A stretch of 64,000 nt of DNA from the NCBI GenBank assembly GCA_949987705.1, contig OX465285.1, positions 88,297,975 to 88,361,974 on the forward strand, given 5' to 3'. Source of the stretch: Thereva unica. Taxonomy: Eukaryota > Arthropoda > Insecta > Diptera > Therevidae. Of this stretch, positions 48,329 through 59,029 are shown piece after piece. The translations under genes and the position numbers were made by a program. The notes below the pieces were generated by a model. The model searched no databases. It was not told the origin of the DNA and saw only the letters and a program-made list of their open reading frames with translations. Position 1 is the first letter of the stretch. The number at the start of each line of letters is the position of its first letter.

Positions 48329-48510
48329 GATTTGTTTCCATTCTCGACGATTTTTGGCGACGTCTTGATCCTCGATATTTTTAGCCAGGTTTTCTTCGGT
48401 ATCGATCGCTGAATTCTTCAGTCTGCCGGACGGTCTCGCTAGAGTAGTTTACGTATCAAGCGACTATCATCCATTCGGCAAGCATGTCCAAATCATCGTA
48501 GTCGACGTTT
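48329..48510 (-). pseudogene. LINE C-terminal tail remnant
   Basis: The minus strand reads RRLR, stop, FGHACRMDDSRLIRKLL, stop, RDRPAD, stop, RIQRSIPKKTWLK in one frame. This is the R-L-R-W-x-G-H-x-x-R-M and K-x-T-W tail common to many non-LTR reverse transcriptases. Two of the stops (TGA) sit where tryptophan (TGG) is expected. The reading frame is otherwise conserved over about 180 bases. Confidence 0.65.
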
Positions 48511-48514
48511 TTGT

Positions 48515-50640
48515 ATTTCTTCTTCGATCAGTGTCTCACGATCATCATCTTTGTCTAACTGTCTCGTTTCGAAAGCGATGTGTCTGAAATGGTCTACAAA
48601 GAATGTTCGATTTCAAAGCTCGAGCGAGATTCATCGAACAGAGAGCCGAGCCAGAGGCGACTGAACCGAGGTTAATGTCGGCGAATATCCACACGGCGAG
48701 AGTGTAAGGGTGCACGAAGTGATTTGAGTTAAACTTTAATGCTCACAAGATAAGACAAGATAAACTCAGCTGTAAACGGTGGCCGAGTTGAAACTAGCTC
48801 CACTGAACACAACTAAACTCTCCTACTTGGGTCGGGTTGAGATTTCGCCTTATATACGCGGGCGGGTTGAAGTGAAATTCGTTTTGTTTGTTTACCATCA
48901 GCGTTAAGTCTGTCTTCTGTGTTATATCACCTTCAATGTTTGTAAAAAAATTTTTACTTAATCTATAAATAAGAATTTCACACAAAAATTTGAGGTTATG
49001 TTTTGTCGTCAGCTCAACGCTATTTCAAACCAAAGTGATCCCAACTCGACATCATACACGACTGTCATAATTTCAACTTAACCTCGGCTCATTTTTTCAA
49101 CCTACTCATAAACGAGGTAAAAAGTAGACAGGAACTTCAAGGTTAAATTATGGTTTCGAGTTTCCAACCTACGAACACCTTTAGTCCGAGATATAGTAGA
49201 ATCGAGTCATGCACCTCTGTGACTGTAATCGAGCAGCTAAAGCCATAAGCTACAGAAGTAGACTGCTAAGTTAAGTCTGAATGTTATATTTTACATAAAA
49301 TTCTTTCACTTGTTCTAAAATCTGCCTAAGGGTAAATTTGTGGCCAAATGATAGATTACAATAATTAGAGGTTGTTACAAAATTTCAACAAGCAATTAGC
49401 AATATAATAAAAACCGCTTCAATTAACAATCGTAAAGTAACATTTCATAGCCCAAAAACATAATTAAATTTTGCAAAATTCCACTAATAATATCCATCCA
49501 TCGCCTTTCGTTTCATTTCGTTCATTCACAAGCACAATTTATTAACTCCTCTCTCTGTGATGATTTTGGCTTTCAATCAGTCAATCATGTTCAATTTGAA
49601 TCTCTCTCTTTCATCAATTGGAGAATATTCCACGAATTTCGAAAACGGTTCATTTCATCCCCGAGGCCAACAAAACTGCATCATAGTCCCAAACTTAATT
49701 ATTGTGAATATGTATTGGACTGAAAGGAGCCATACTAAAACTTGAATGCAACATCGCACAGGATACACTCCGCATATATACATATATAGAATTATTATTA
49801 AATCCATGACTTCCGTGGGGCGAGAACCCATTCAAACATTCTCTAATTAGAGGTAATTCCAAGCTGAAACTTAGTCCTCTTAATATGCAGCATTCGGTCG
49901 GTATATATATGTATGTATATAGATGCAGTTATCGCATATAATGGCACTGCACTTATGCAACGCAGTGCATAAACCGTTCGTTACCCATGGCGACACAAAT
50001 AAGAAGATTCCTGAATTAAGTCCTGAATTATTCATAAAAGCGCTTATGGGTGAATTTTAATAAGATATTTAACGAAATTCTTGAGTGGTGTTTATTTATT
50101 TGTGGCTTGTCTTAAAGTTTGTTTTAACATACAAAATTAATTATGGTGGTAACAATATTTTTTAGGTAATTTCTTTTAAATCAGATTCAATGGGATTTTT
50201 TTTTTGTTTTTCTTGCTGAATATACAAAGAGAACAAGTGGATTCCTATGTCAAGGGACTGACATCTAATTATGCTTAATCAAGCCCACCTTAACGATGAA
50301 GAGTTATTCTTCTATTTATTTGCACCGCGATTTGTGATAATCTAAGCTTAGGAACCCACCCCCTCCGTCTGGACTAAAAAACCAACTTATATACTCTCAA
50401 TCAACGGCCGAATCCGGAGCCTGTCCCACTCAGCTCACTACTACGGTCTTATTCTGGTCCCAAAGCTCAACTCAAGCGCAGGTTCCCAGGCTCAATCGCC
50501 CCAATACCTACTGTCAAAGAAGGCCAAGAGATGGTGTTTGAACCCACACATAATCACTGGGTATTAATTTTCTTCAGGGACCACAATATCCATATCTCTA
50601 TCAGAGAGGAATAGGACGTTCGAAAATCTTGGACAAGGAC
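48515..50640. other. Non-coding, candidate single-copy DNA
   Basis: No gene recognised. 49320-50110 is repeat-poor apart from TATA-type words at 49770-49920. Confidence 0.4.
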
Positions 50641-50710
50641 TATGACGTTGTGCACCGACGGGTCCAAATCAGAGTCGGGTGTAGGGGCTGACGTTTTTTA
50701 CCCCTCGGTT
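50599..50710 (+). pseudogene. LINE RNase H N-terminal remnant
   Basis: The plus strand reads CTDGSKSESGVGADVFYP, the start of an RNase H domain with its first catalytic Asp in T-D-G-S. It lies about 250 bp upstream of the Beat exon, inside the presumed preceding intron, and matches the fragment at 34230-34420. Confidence 0.65.
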
Positions 50711-50957
50711 ATTGTATTTGAAATATAAAAGAACTGAAATATGGGTCAAATGAAAAGGTATACATATTGTTGTATAAATTGTATAATAAAAGTAAGTAAC
50801 AAAAAACAGGGTTCCCCAACCTTTCTTACATCACCATACAATATCTAATATTCTAGCTTCTATTCCCCAAGCTCAACAAACGCCATTTTATTTAAATTTA
50901 TTTTCGCCGCATTAAATTCATTTAGTACAAAAAAAAAACGTTTCTTTCCATTTCCAG

Positions 50958-51166
50958 AACTAACAACAGGACTAACACTTATAGAGGTGAGGATACCCAA
51001 TCATATCCTTAGACACAAGACAGCATCATTGGCCTGCAAATACGATCTAGATGGCGAATCCCTTTATTCAGTAAAATGGTATAAGGATGGCAACGAATTC
51101 TACCGTTATGTACCCAGAGATATGCCACCTGCTCAAGTCTTCGCACTCCCAGGAGTATTCGTTGAT
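50958..51166 (+). CDS. Beaten-path family exon, first half of Ig domain
   Basis: This internal exon encodes the N-terminal half of the first immunoglobulin domain of a Beat protein, a family of secreted or membrane-linked neuronal proteins that bind Sidestep receptors during axon guidance. A pyrimidine-rich tract and AG end at 50957; the donor GTAAGT starts at 51167. The exon begins with two bases of a split codon (phase 1), followed by 69 full codons. Visible motifs: V-R-I-P-N, first Ig cysteine in SLACKYDLDG (codon 51035-51037), LYSVKWYKDGNEFYRYVPRD (Ig core tryptophan and the Beat signature F-Y-R-Y), and VFALPGVFVD. It joins in phase 0 to 57127. The family call is confident; the paralog (perhaps a beat-III- or beat-V-like member) is not resolved. 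The signal-peptide exon was not found. Confidence 0.9.
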
Positions 51167-52084
51167 GTAAGTAACCTAATAATGTTATTGCAAATTGCGA
51201 AAATTTTCTGGAATGATAAACCGCACAATAATAACATCCACACAAGAAATGTGTTTGCTCATATAAAAATGTATTTTTTTTGTGTTGATATTTGTTACAT
51301 ATACGGAGCACATATACATATTCTTAGGGTGCATGTTTCCCTTCTTAGAAATACTTCGTCTTCATGACATTCTCCGAAAATTTTCATTTCTACCCCCCCT
51401 CCGAACACCGACAACTTGTACTAACTTCTTACATTTTGCCTTCCACCCTTCACCACCACCGTTACAGGTGATTCATTCGTTCATACTGTGCAATCACTTC
51501 CAACTTCATGCATAATTGAATAGTTTAAACCCACCGTGTTAGCGTTGCGCTGAGAAGCTGAAGGGTAATCAATCGCTACATAGAATTTTAATGAAGCAAA
51601 ATGGCTTTTGATAATAAGGCGGCAATTTTCTTTCATATTTACCTTATAGCAATGAATTTTATGGACCATTCATGTCGAGCTTATAATTGCCCGGTAATAG
51701 TTGGAACAAAAGGACTGTTGAAGTTTATAGAGTTTTGTATTTTGTTGAAGTTTGGTAGAGGGAAAAAATTTGGGTTTGTGAGAGGGTTTTTAGTGGTAGA
51801 GTATCCTTTCGTACTATGTTGATTTCTAAAGAGAAATCCTTTTTTTGCCAATATTAACACCGCCCAAACCCGGTTGAGAAAGCAGTTGGAGACCTAAATT
51901 TCGATTAACACCAAGGCTTGGGAGAATTACGTATGATCGTAGAGATAACCTCACAGTACCAAACATCCAATGGTCATTCTAAGAGCCGAATAGGAAATAG
52001 TTCTTCTACTAGAATAGGGTTCCTAGGGCTAATAATCCACATACGGACAACCTTGCACACTTAATAAGTCCTAAGCCTCAGGTT

Positions 52085-52565
52085 TCTAAACCAGGGGGCC
52101 TCGGTAGTCTAGGGGTAAGGCGCCTGACTACAATCCCAAGAGGTGCCGGGTTCGAATCCCGGCCAGCCCCAAGGTCCTTTGCCTTTTCCACTTTCCCACC
52201 CACATAACTTTCCTTCTTTCTTCTCCCCCCTTTACATTCCTGACTCCACCTGTCATAGCCTTCGCTAGTCCTTCCCCGCTCCACCAAGCGCATGTCATCG
52301 GTTGGCTGATGAGATTCAACTCGTTTCAGGAGGCATAAAGCGAGTTGTTTCCCATATGCCCCGATGCCAGAGTCGCGAAATGGTTGGAAGTACGTGGAAT
52401 AAAATATCGCGGCTAGGTTGTGGCAGCTCCTTCCTCCTTCTCTCTCTCTTTCTACTCTCTATCTTCCGGCTAGAGCTGCTGTTCGATATTCTATACGAAA
52501 AAAATAGATTGTCGAACAGTACAAAGGAGCTTTCCCTAAGCCTCTAGTCTATCACAAAAAAAGAC
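52085..52565 (+). mobile_element. tRNA-derived SINE, copy B
   Basis: The tRNA-like head reads GGGCCTCGGTAGTCTAGGGG (A-box region) and CCGGGTTCGAATCCCGG (perfect B box). The same body as copy A follows, ending TATCACAAAAAAAG. The A and B copies align end to end, defining a family of about 465 bp. It lies in the Beat intron in the sense orientation. No target-site duplication was recognised. Confidence 0.9.
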
Positions 52566-53164
52566 AGCTTGAACAAGTCGCTTAGAATTGTCTATTCGAA
52601 AAAGGTCTCGCCAAACAAAGATGCCTGCTTGTCGCTATAGCGTGACAAGGTCAGGGAATGTATAACTCAGTCCAACCCTATTTGAGGAAAAGCCTACACG
52701 GGCAGGTGCTCTACTATCTGAACCATCAAAGGTTATAATTTGGGGCATAGTGTCGAGTATTCTAGTTGATTTTTCCAAACAAGCAGCATCTTAAGAACTC
52801 GATATATTTCATCACAGTATGACAATCAACAGATCTCTTCACCAAATTGGTACCTGTTACACCCACAGGTTTTGGAACTATGGACGAAAGTTAAAGACTG
52901 GCTTCAGCAAGGCGAACGCCTTATACTCATTTGAAGTCTTGATGAACTGTACCGCAAGCAACAGCAGGTTGATTCAAAATATCCAGCTCACCAAGGCCAT
53001 CCTAGGTTAGCTTAGGTCCTGCTGGGAAAACAATATGCGTTTACTGGTAGGTGGTACTAAAACGTTTATGACAGGATTGACACTTAATGCATAACGTACG
53101 CCAGCGCACCAACCAGATTTCAAATCAAGTACTTTGCTGCATGCTGTGAAATGATTTCGTCCGA

Positions 53165-53250
53165 GTAGGCAATGCGTCACTTGGACATGGGAACCAATGA
53201 CATGTAGTTATCATCTCTTGGTGGAGGTGATAACAGAAAGCAAATCCAAG
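53165..53250 (+). repeat. Fragment related to the 55.6-kb repeat
   Basis: GTAGGCAATGCGTCACTTGG, followed by GACATGTAGTTATCA and GGTGATAA, resembles the units at 55615 and 55726. Confidence 0.5.
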
Positions 53251-54199
53251 GCCGAATTATTGGCATCACTGTTCGCCTGAAATTCTTCTCTACCCGAATC
53301 TGGTTCGTCACCACCGGTCATCGATCGCAACGCCCATTTACATTTAATGGAGGGAATTTTCTTCAGGACACGAGAGGTGTATAAATGTCTCAAAACGAGT
53401 ACTTGAATGAATTTCTCAAGGACACAGAAGAAAATATCGAGGAATAATGGCAAGTAGGAAGTAAAACTCAATGGAATCAACAACTCCTAGAGTGAAATGA
53501 AAACGATATCTCAAAATATATGCTGATGGCGTACTTATCTTGAGATTTTATGCCCTTACGAGAGTCAGACTGTTCAAGATCATCAATGATATGATTGTAT
53601 TTTCAGTATAAAATATTTCACCTTGAATCCTAAGTTTTTTTAGTCTAACCTACCTAGTTACTTTAAAAGGATGAGTCACAGTCAAAATTTTATTAAAATC
53701 GGTCTAACTCATCAACTTTGTACCACAGTGTTACGAAACTTTTCAAAGAGCTTCTTTACTCGTGCTCATCCGCATGTCAAACAACATTAAGTATAAAACC
53801 ACATAACGTCCAACAAAACTAGTAAATTGAATAGTTACCCTAATTCCGCAGCTGCTACCAGGAATCCTTATCCTTAGAAAAACAAATTTTTAAAAGAAGT
53901 CACGTTTTTGGCCCACAATCGGAAACTTGCCGCTTTTAAAGTCCGCAAAAGAGAAATTGTTCGTCCTTTCATGTTTTATTTAATTAAGGATATTTTTTTT
54001 TCCTGAGTTACTTTATTCCTTTTCATAAACTTGTTATGTCGTCCCATCAAAAAGAGCTCCAGTCCTGAGAGAGTCTCGGAATGTCGCAGAATCCCCTATG
54101 ATGGCGGGATTAAGGTAACAAAGTTTCCACCCCGGAGAAGGGATAAAATAGCAAAGTTTACTCAACAGTTTAATATCATTATCGGGAAAGTTAAAAGTA

Positions 54200-54780
54200 G
54201 AAAACAGTAAAAGTCACGTACCCGGGCCCTTATTAAATTTATATCTGCGTTTGAGCCATTCAATCCTGTTTGCCACGGCGAATTGTAGGTGGAGCAGTTG
54301 CCCCGTCTGCACTTGCAGGCACGACGACGGCGACAACGGGCACGCCCCACTTATACAGCTGGCGCGGTCCGTGGTGGTTGCCGGAATTGGTTTACCAGCC
54401 CGCACGATGATGGCTCCTGGATACTACTGGATCATGTCTTTGATTCGGAGCGGTGAGATGGCGGCGCCGAAGTGGAACCTTGGCACATGATAACGTGCCT
54501 TCCATTAGGTGCCTGTAAAGTACAATTGCTACGTGACTCGAGATTTTTTTCCTGGATTCCTTGCTGCGGTCCTTGTAAAGTGGCTGTCCAACTTTTGTCC
54601 TTGGCTTTCCTCTCTCGCATTTGTGACTACTTTACGGCGACGTGGAGAGCTCTTCAGTCAGGAATAATCAACTTTTGTCCTAGGATTTGGGCAACTTTCA
54701 TAAATCCCGACTATAAATGGTATTCGCAGGGGCAGCAGGGGTGGGTGGCACTGCTACAAAGTTGAGCAATTTTATTAGTT
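54200..54780. other. GC-rich block of unknown nature in Beat intron
   Basis: This stretch is clearly richer in G and C than its surroundings and free of simple repeats. Frames are open on both strands (for example 54472-54765 plus) without a recognisable domain or convincing splice sites. It could be a regulatory region, an unrecognised transposon or an exon of another gene. Confidence 0.35.
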
Positions 54781-55200
54781 CTTGCGGTATTAATGCTGGA
54801 GACTAGCACTTCGTTACTTACTTAAGACAGATGCAAGCATTGGCGATAAAGGGATTTTGCTAAGTAAGACGGAAGATTCTGTTTCGTGTAATTTGTGAGC
54901 TTTGAGGAAATTTCACAAATACATTATACAGGAAACTTGAGGGAAACAGAATAACCTGCAAAATATGACTTAAGGTATCTGTGTCTGTTTGCTTAGTTTT
55001 GGGATTAATTTGTAAGCTTACCATGTATTTTGAGTAACTCAGGTGTGAATGAGTTGGCAACAAAACTTTACTTTCTTGAAGATTTTACCAGATTTAGTAA
55101 AATGCAACAACCAACCACCAACGAAATCCCCTACACTGCAATATAATTATGTTAGATATCAAAAGCAGGTTTTCAATGGTAGACCAATACAAGAAAAAGA

Positions 55201-55320
55201 AGAGTAGAGCGACCAAGACATAAGTGGATTGAAGATGCTGTAGAAGATTACGAAAATTTCCCACAATAAACTGCACAGAGCTAGCCAGACGTAGAGACGA
55301 CTGAAAGAAGACTTCAAGGG
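55201..55320 (+). pseudogene. LINE C-terminal tail remnant
   Basis: The plus strand reads RVERPRHKWIEDAVEDYEN and, after a frameshift, INCTELARRRDD, a stop, then KKTSR. This is the R-P-x-x-K-W-x-D-x-V-E-D ... A-x-x-R-x-x-W-K tail of non-LTR reverse transcriptases. The stop TGA falls at the expected tryptophan. Confidence 0.7.
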
Positions 55321-55443
55321 ACCTGACATGGAAATTAAGAACTGTCTCCTAGTATATTTTTGTTCGAATCTTGAGCATAGCGTAGAGTCAGAGTAAGATG
55401 GAGAATCAAAACCAAATATTGATCAACCAGACGGTAACGCCCA

Positions 55444-55560
55444 GTGGTGCTCTGAAGGGCTCTGCACAAAACAAAATGTCTACAGAGAGGTTAGATTCAT
55501 CCGCTTCTCTTCTGCTTTGTTGCAGATGAATTCCAAGAGCTACTGTGCCGAATATATTTA
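55444..55560 (-). pseudogene. Possible R1-like LINE endonuclease N-terminus
   Basis: The minus strand reads GIHLQQSRREADESNLSVDI then LFCAEPFRAPLGVTVWL. This resembles the L-Q-x-N-L-x-H-S-R ... D-I-x-x-x-x-E-P-Y-R start of R1-type endonucleases. Only this short block is visible; the match is suggestive, not secure. Confidence 0.4.
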
Positions 55561-55614
55561 TCGCCAAAATCAACGTAAACGATGTTCTCATCTTAATATC
55601 CGGCAAACAGGCGA

Positions 55615-55830
55615 GTAGGTAATGCGACACTTGACATTGGGAATTAGAGGGTCAAGTAATAGGTAATAACTACATGTCATTATCACCTAGTTAAAAATTT
55701 CATGTAATTGATAGGTGATACTGAGGTAGGTAATGCAACACTTGGGCCTGTGAACCTGTGGGAACAGTAATAGGTGGTATGACATGTAACTGATAGGTGA
55801 TAATTAGGTGCTAATTCAGAGCCGAATTAA
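55615..55830 (+). repeat. Tandem repeat, period 111 bp
   Basis: GTAGGTAATGCGACACTTGA at 55615 and GTAGGTAATGCAACACTTGG at 55726. Each is followed by a TACATGTCATT/GACATGTAACTG-type segment and GATAGGTGATA words. A related fragment is at 53165. Confidence 0.65.
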
Positions 55831-56039
55831 ATATCTGGAGGCCCTAGGCAGAACCTGTGGTGCGGGCACCTCCCCCCTCTCTAGAACAATATCTTAATGG
55901 TTTCAAATTCAATTTCTATACATTCGCTAGTACCATCTCCAATATGGGCGAGCTGTTGGTGTTAAGCTCATACAAAAGGAGGCCATTGTGATGCCATAGT
56001 GATACCACTTTAAACCTGTCTTTTCTTCACTAAACCATC

Positions 56040-56620
56040 TCGAGGACGCAATAAATCATCTAAGTTGCAGGATCCCAATCTTCGAGATTTCCGCAAGCGG
56101 ATTTAGCAAAGGTTCACCAACTGTGGTTTGTCACCTTCTGCTTAAGGCTGGGCAATAACAGAGGAGATGTGCACCTTTCTCCTCTTCCGAATTCTAACAG
56201 CTTCTGCAAAAATCGTAGGTCTCAAGAACTAAGCGGGTCGCATGCGTCCCTATAATAATGTGTCCCGTCAGCACTTCCACTATAGCTGAGGTGGCTCGTC
56301 TCCTTATGCTCAGTAGTGAAGTAGTCCGCTTGAGATCATAAGAGGGTCATTTTGAACGTGCTGCATTTATTAAGATCTCTATAATTCTTCTTAGATTGAT
56401 TCATTGTGTGCTGTTTGCATCGAAGTTTAAAAGTAGCCCAAAGCATACCAACCCTTTCCTTTCCTGGAAGGAGAGTGGCAGCTGTGACTATCCTAGCCAG
56501 TCCGTTAGTTTTACAATTTCTCTCTATATTACGGTAGCCGGGCACCCAGACGACGTGACCAAAGACACGATGGACTGGTAGTAACAGGGGTGACAGCTTA
56601 AATCTACTACATAACAAAAA
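56040..56620 (-). pseudogene. I/LOA-like LINE C-terminus: RNase H and zinc knuckle
   Basis: The minus strand reads GHVVWVPGYRNIERNCKTNG then LARIVTAATLLPGKERVGML, the last RNase H block with the usual W-V-P-G-H changed to W-V-P-G-Y. Downstream, at about 56216-56129, it reads TYDFCRSC, a stop, NSEEEKGAHLLCYCPALSRR, a recognisable C-x2-C-x-H-x-C zinc knuckle. The parts are in the correct order. Stops and the altered histidine show it is dead. It sits antisense in the Beat intron. Confidence 0.8.
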
Positions 56621-56720
56621 GCAAGATCGCTAGTAACTCTAGCGAGGAAACAGGCTCCGGTTAGATATCCTTGTTTGGGATTGCTGTGGAAATAGAAGAC
56701 AGATAACAAGGAATGTTTTC

Positions 56721-56835
56721 GGTAGAGGGTACCATTTCGCATACTTAATAGACCTGCTCTCGTTCATTTATTTAGGTCATGCAGCATTGGACGTAATTAG
56801 TACTTAGTCGGGGGACCGCTTGGAATAAAACCGTT
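56721..56835 (+). pseudogene. 5S rRNA-derived sequence, copy 2
   Basis: Blocks follow 5S rRNA order: GGTACCATTTCGCATACTTA, GCTCTCGTTC, TTAGGTCATGCAGC, then TAATTAGTACTTAGTCGGGG and GACCGCTTGGAA. The C-box part of the 5S internal promoter is the best-kept section. It is diverged from copy 1 and from functional 5S, so it is a relic. It lies just beyond the RNase H LINE remnant. Confidence 0.75.
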
Positions 56836-57126
56836 ACTTTGAGTTGTCAGTTCTTTCATAGCTATCTTCGCACACCTTAACTCATAAGCTAGCAAATATG
56901 GAAACAAGATAGTGACGTGAATCACACATTTTACTTTATGCACCACCCCTCAAACTACACCTGCTCTACGTTTGTATTACTGCGCTGAAACCTGCACTTT
57001 TCACTCCCGTGCAGACAGAGACTGTATAACTACTTGACTCATTTACTTATCCTTGATTTAACAACTTTTCCGTTTGATTCTCTCATAATCTTTTAACAAA
57101 TAATATTTATCCCCTCTTAATTGCAG

Positions 57127-57262
57127 TTACACAATTCCACCGACAGCATAGTAGTCCTAAAGAGAGTTAGTTTACTTTCAACTGGCAGATATCGCTGCGA
57201 AGTATCCGGAGAAGCGCCATCCTTCCAAACCGTCTCAGATCATGGTGACATGGTTGTTGTTG
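57127..57262 (+). CDS. Beaten-path family exon, second half of Ig domain
   Basis: This exon continues the frame from 51166 without loss: 45 full codons plus one base (phase 1 at the donor). The acceptor is TTGCAG ending at 57126; the donor GTATGT starts at 57263. It begins LHNSTDSIVVLKRVSLLSTG and contains RYRCEVSGEAPSFQTV with the second Ig cysteine (codon 57196-57198), completing the disulfide with the cysteine encoded at 51035. The G-x-Y-x-C motif is that of a V-type Ig strand F. N-S-T near the start is a possible N-glycosylation site. E-V-S-G-E-A-P-S-F is characteristic of Beat proteins. The second Ig domain must lie further downstream and was not found before 64000. Confidence 0.9.
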
Positions 57263-58790
57263 GTATGTATAAAACTTTTTTTTTTTTTTATATTTATGTA
57301 GATCAACAAAGAAACTTAAAATACGAAAAGAAGAAGAAAGTTTATTACACTAAACCTTTTATGGTTTGGCTCATTCCCCATGATCATCATAACCTAATCC
57401 CGTTTAAATCCAATCAAAACTTCCCCGAGATGATTTCATACCCAGTTTCTCTTCTCACTTTACCCCAGTACAGCCAGTAGTACTTGTGTTTTGCTGGCTC
57501 TTATCACCGAAAATTATCAAAAAACTTTCATCTGTTTCCCCCTAAGTATTCACTTCAGCCGGCCATAGACCCTCGTTTTAAAATGCACAAAAGTTTGAGT
57601 GAATACAAGAAACTTTAATCACCAGAAAGCCCCCCCACCACCATTCTTGTGCATCTTTTCTGTGTGAGCCGAAAACAACAGACGCGTGATAGAACAAGAG
57701 GGTGGCAGATCCTGAGTCAACACTCTAGCATCTAACTTACAAAAAAAAAAAAAAATGGAGGCGAAAAGTACTAAGAAAAAAGAAAAAGAAAGAAACCACA
57801 TAAATGAGTAAGCTTTGAAGCCACCCCCCAAACGCGAAACCCCAACAGCCGCCGAGAGTGGATCTATGGAGCAAGAAATGAACTTGGATGCAAAAAGGAT
57901 GCGGGAACTGCAATAATTATGCATTTTGCTGGGCTACCGGTTAAGTGCAACGACTTCACAAAAAGCCTGCAGAAAATATAATGCACAAAGTTCATAGAAC
58001 CGCTCCTTTTTTTCTACTACTACTTCTGAACTGAATATTTAGTTGAAGTTCCGCCAAAGAGTTCTAAGAAGACTCCTCTAAAAAGTTTTTATGGGTGTTG
58101 AAGAAGTCGTCGGTGCTGATGGAACATTTCGCCTTTGTGAATTAAAAGACACAGACTGTGTATGTGTGTGTAACTAAGTATATAGCGTATATCCTGCCAG
58201 TCCTGTTGCAAATGAAAGGATATTTTTCATGGTACCTCAACGTGTGGTGGCTGCAATTTATGTGTATCCCTGCACGTTTTCACAGTATTTTGAGCAATTT
58301 TTCTATGTCTGGATGGGGGCAATCCTCTTAGCCCAGGATCAGAAATGACACAATCACAATTGTAATAATTAAGCACAGAATTTGGTGTTAAATTAGTTCT
58401 CAGACATTTTTGAGCTCAAACAAGTGCTACGAGTGCAAAGTCTTGTAACTTTTAAGTGATTATTTTTAATGGGTTGGGATAATCTACGCTCAGTTAGAGC
58501 ACAATGTTGTACTAAGAATAGGTGGGTGGAAGTTGAACAGTTAATTGTAGATGAGAAGGTGCTGCAACGGTACAGACAGAATATTCTTAAGTTACACAGA
58601 ATTATACAAAATCAAGCTTCGTCACTTTTGATATCTGGGTAAGATGCTCATTTAGGTCAATGGCTTCTGCTTCCAAAATTTGATTTCTTTTCTTATCCTA
58701 GTTTAATGAACTTTAAAAATACGCACTTTGATAGAATAATTTCTACTTGAAGAAAATAATGCAAGGGAGTAACATTAACAACCAGCCAAC
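57263..58790 (+). other. Downstream Beat intron, start
   Basis: Begins with the donor GTATGT. About 57480-58330 is repeat-poor apart from an A run at 57740-57754. No further exon was recognised to 64000. Confidence 0.5.
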
Positions 58791-58794
58791 ACCT

Positions 58795-58885
58795 TACGGT
58801 TGAAGCGCCAAAAAATGAAAGACCTTGTACCAGTGCGTGGAATCGAACCCGGAACCTCTGCGATGGTGTCGTTTGCTGTTACAGT
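58795..58885 (-). mobile_element. SINE head fragment, copy D
   Basis: The minus strand reads GACACCATCGCAGAGGTTCC then GGGTTCGATTCCACGCACTG, i.e. the anticodon-arm to B-box part of the same tRNA-like head as copy C, followed by AAGGTCTTTC. The A-box part and the SINE body are missing. Confidence 0.6.
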
Positions 58886-59029
58886 TAAGATTAAGTTTGA
58901 AATGGCAAAAATAGTCAAATCTCACCACTCTCACTTGCTGTCCAAAGCACATACCGTTTGGCCCCTGAGAAGTAAGTCTGATAGTCATGATAGTGTATAC
59001 CATAATCAGTCTCCTGGTATAACGTGGAA

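Larger units (their letters stand above)
51167..57126 (+). other. Beat intron, 5960 bp
   Basis: Bounded by GTAAGT at 51167 and by a pyrimidine-rich stretch ending TTGCAG at 57126. It interrupts the coding frame between codons, in the middle of the Ig domain. It contains a SINE (52085-52565), LINE remnants, a 111-bp tandem repeat (55615-55830), a GC-rich unexplained block (about 54200-54780) and a 5S-derived sequence. Confidence 0.85.
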
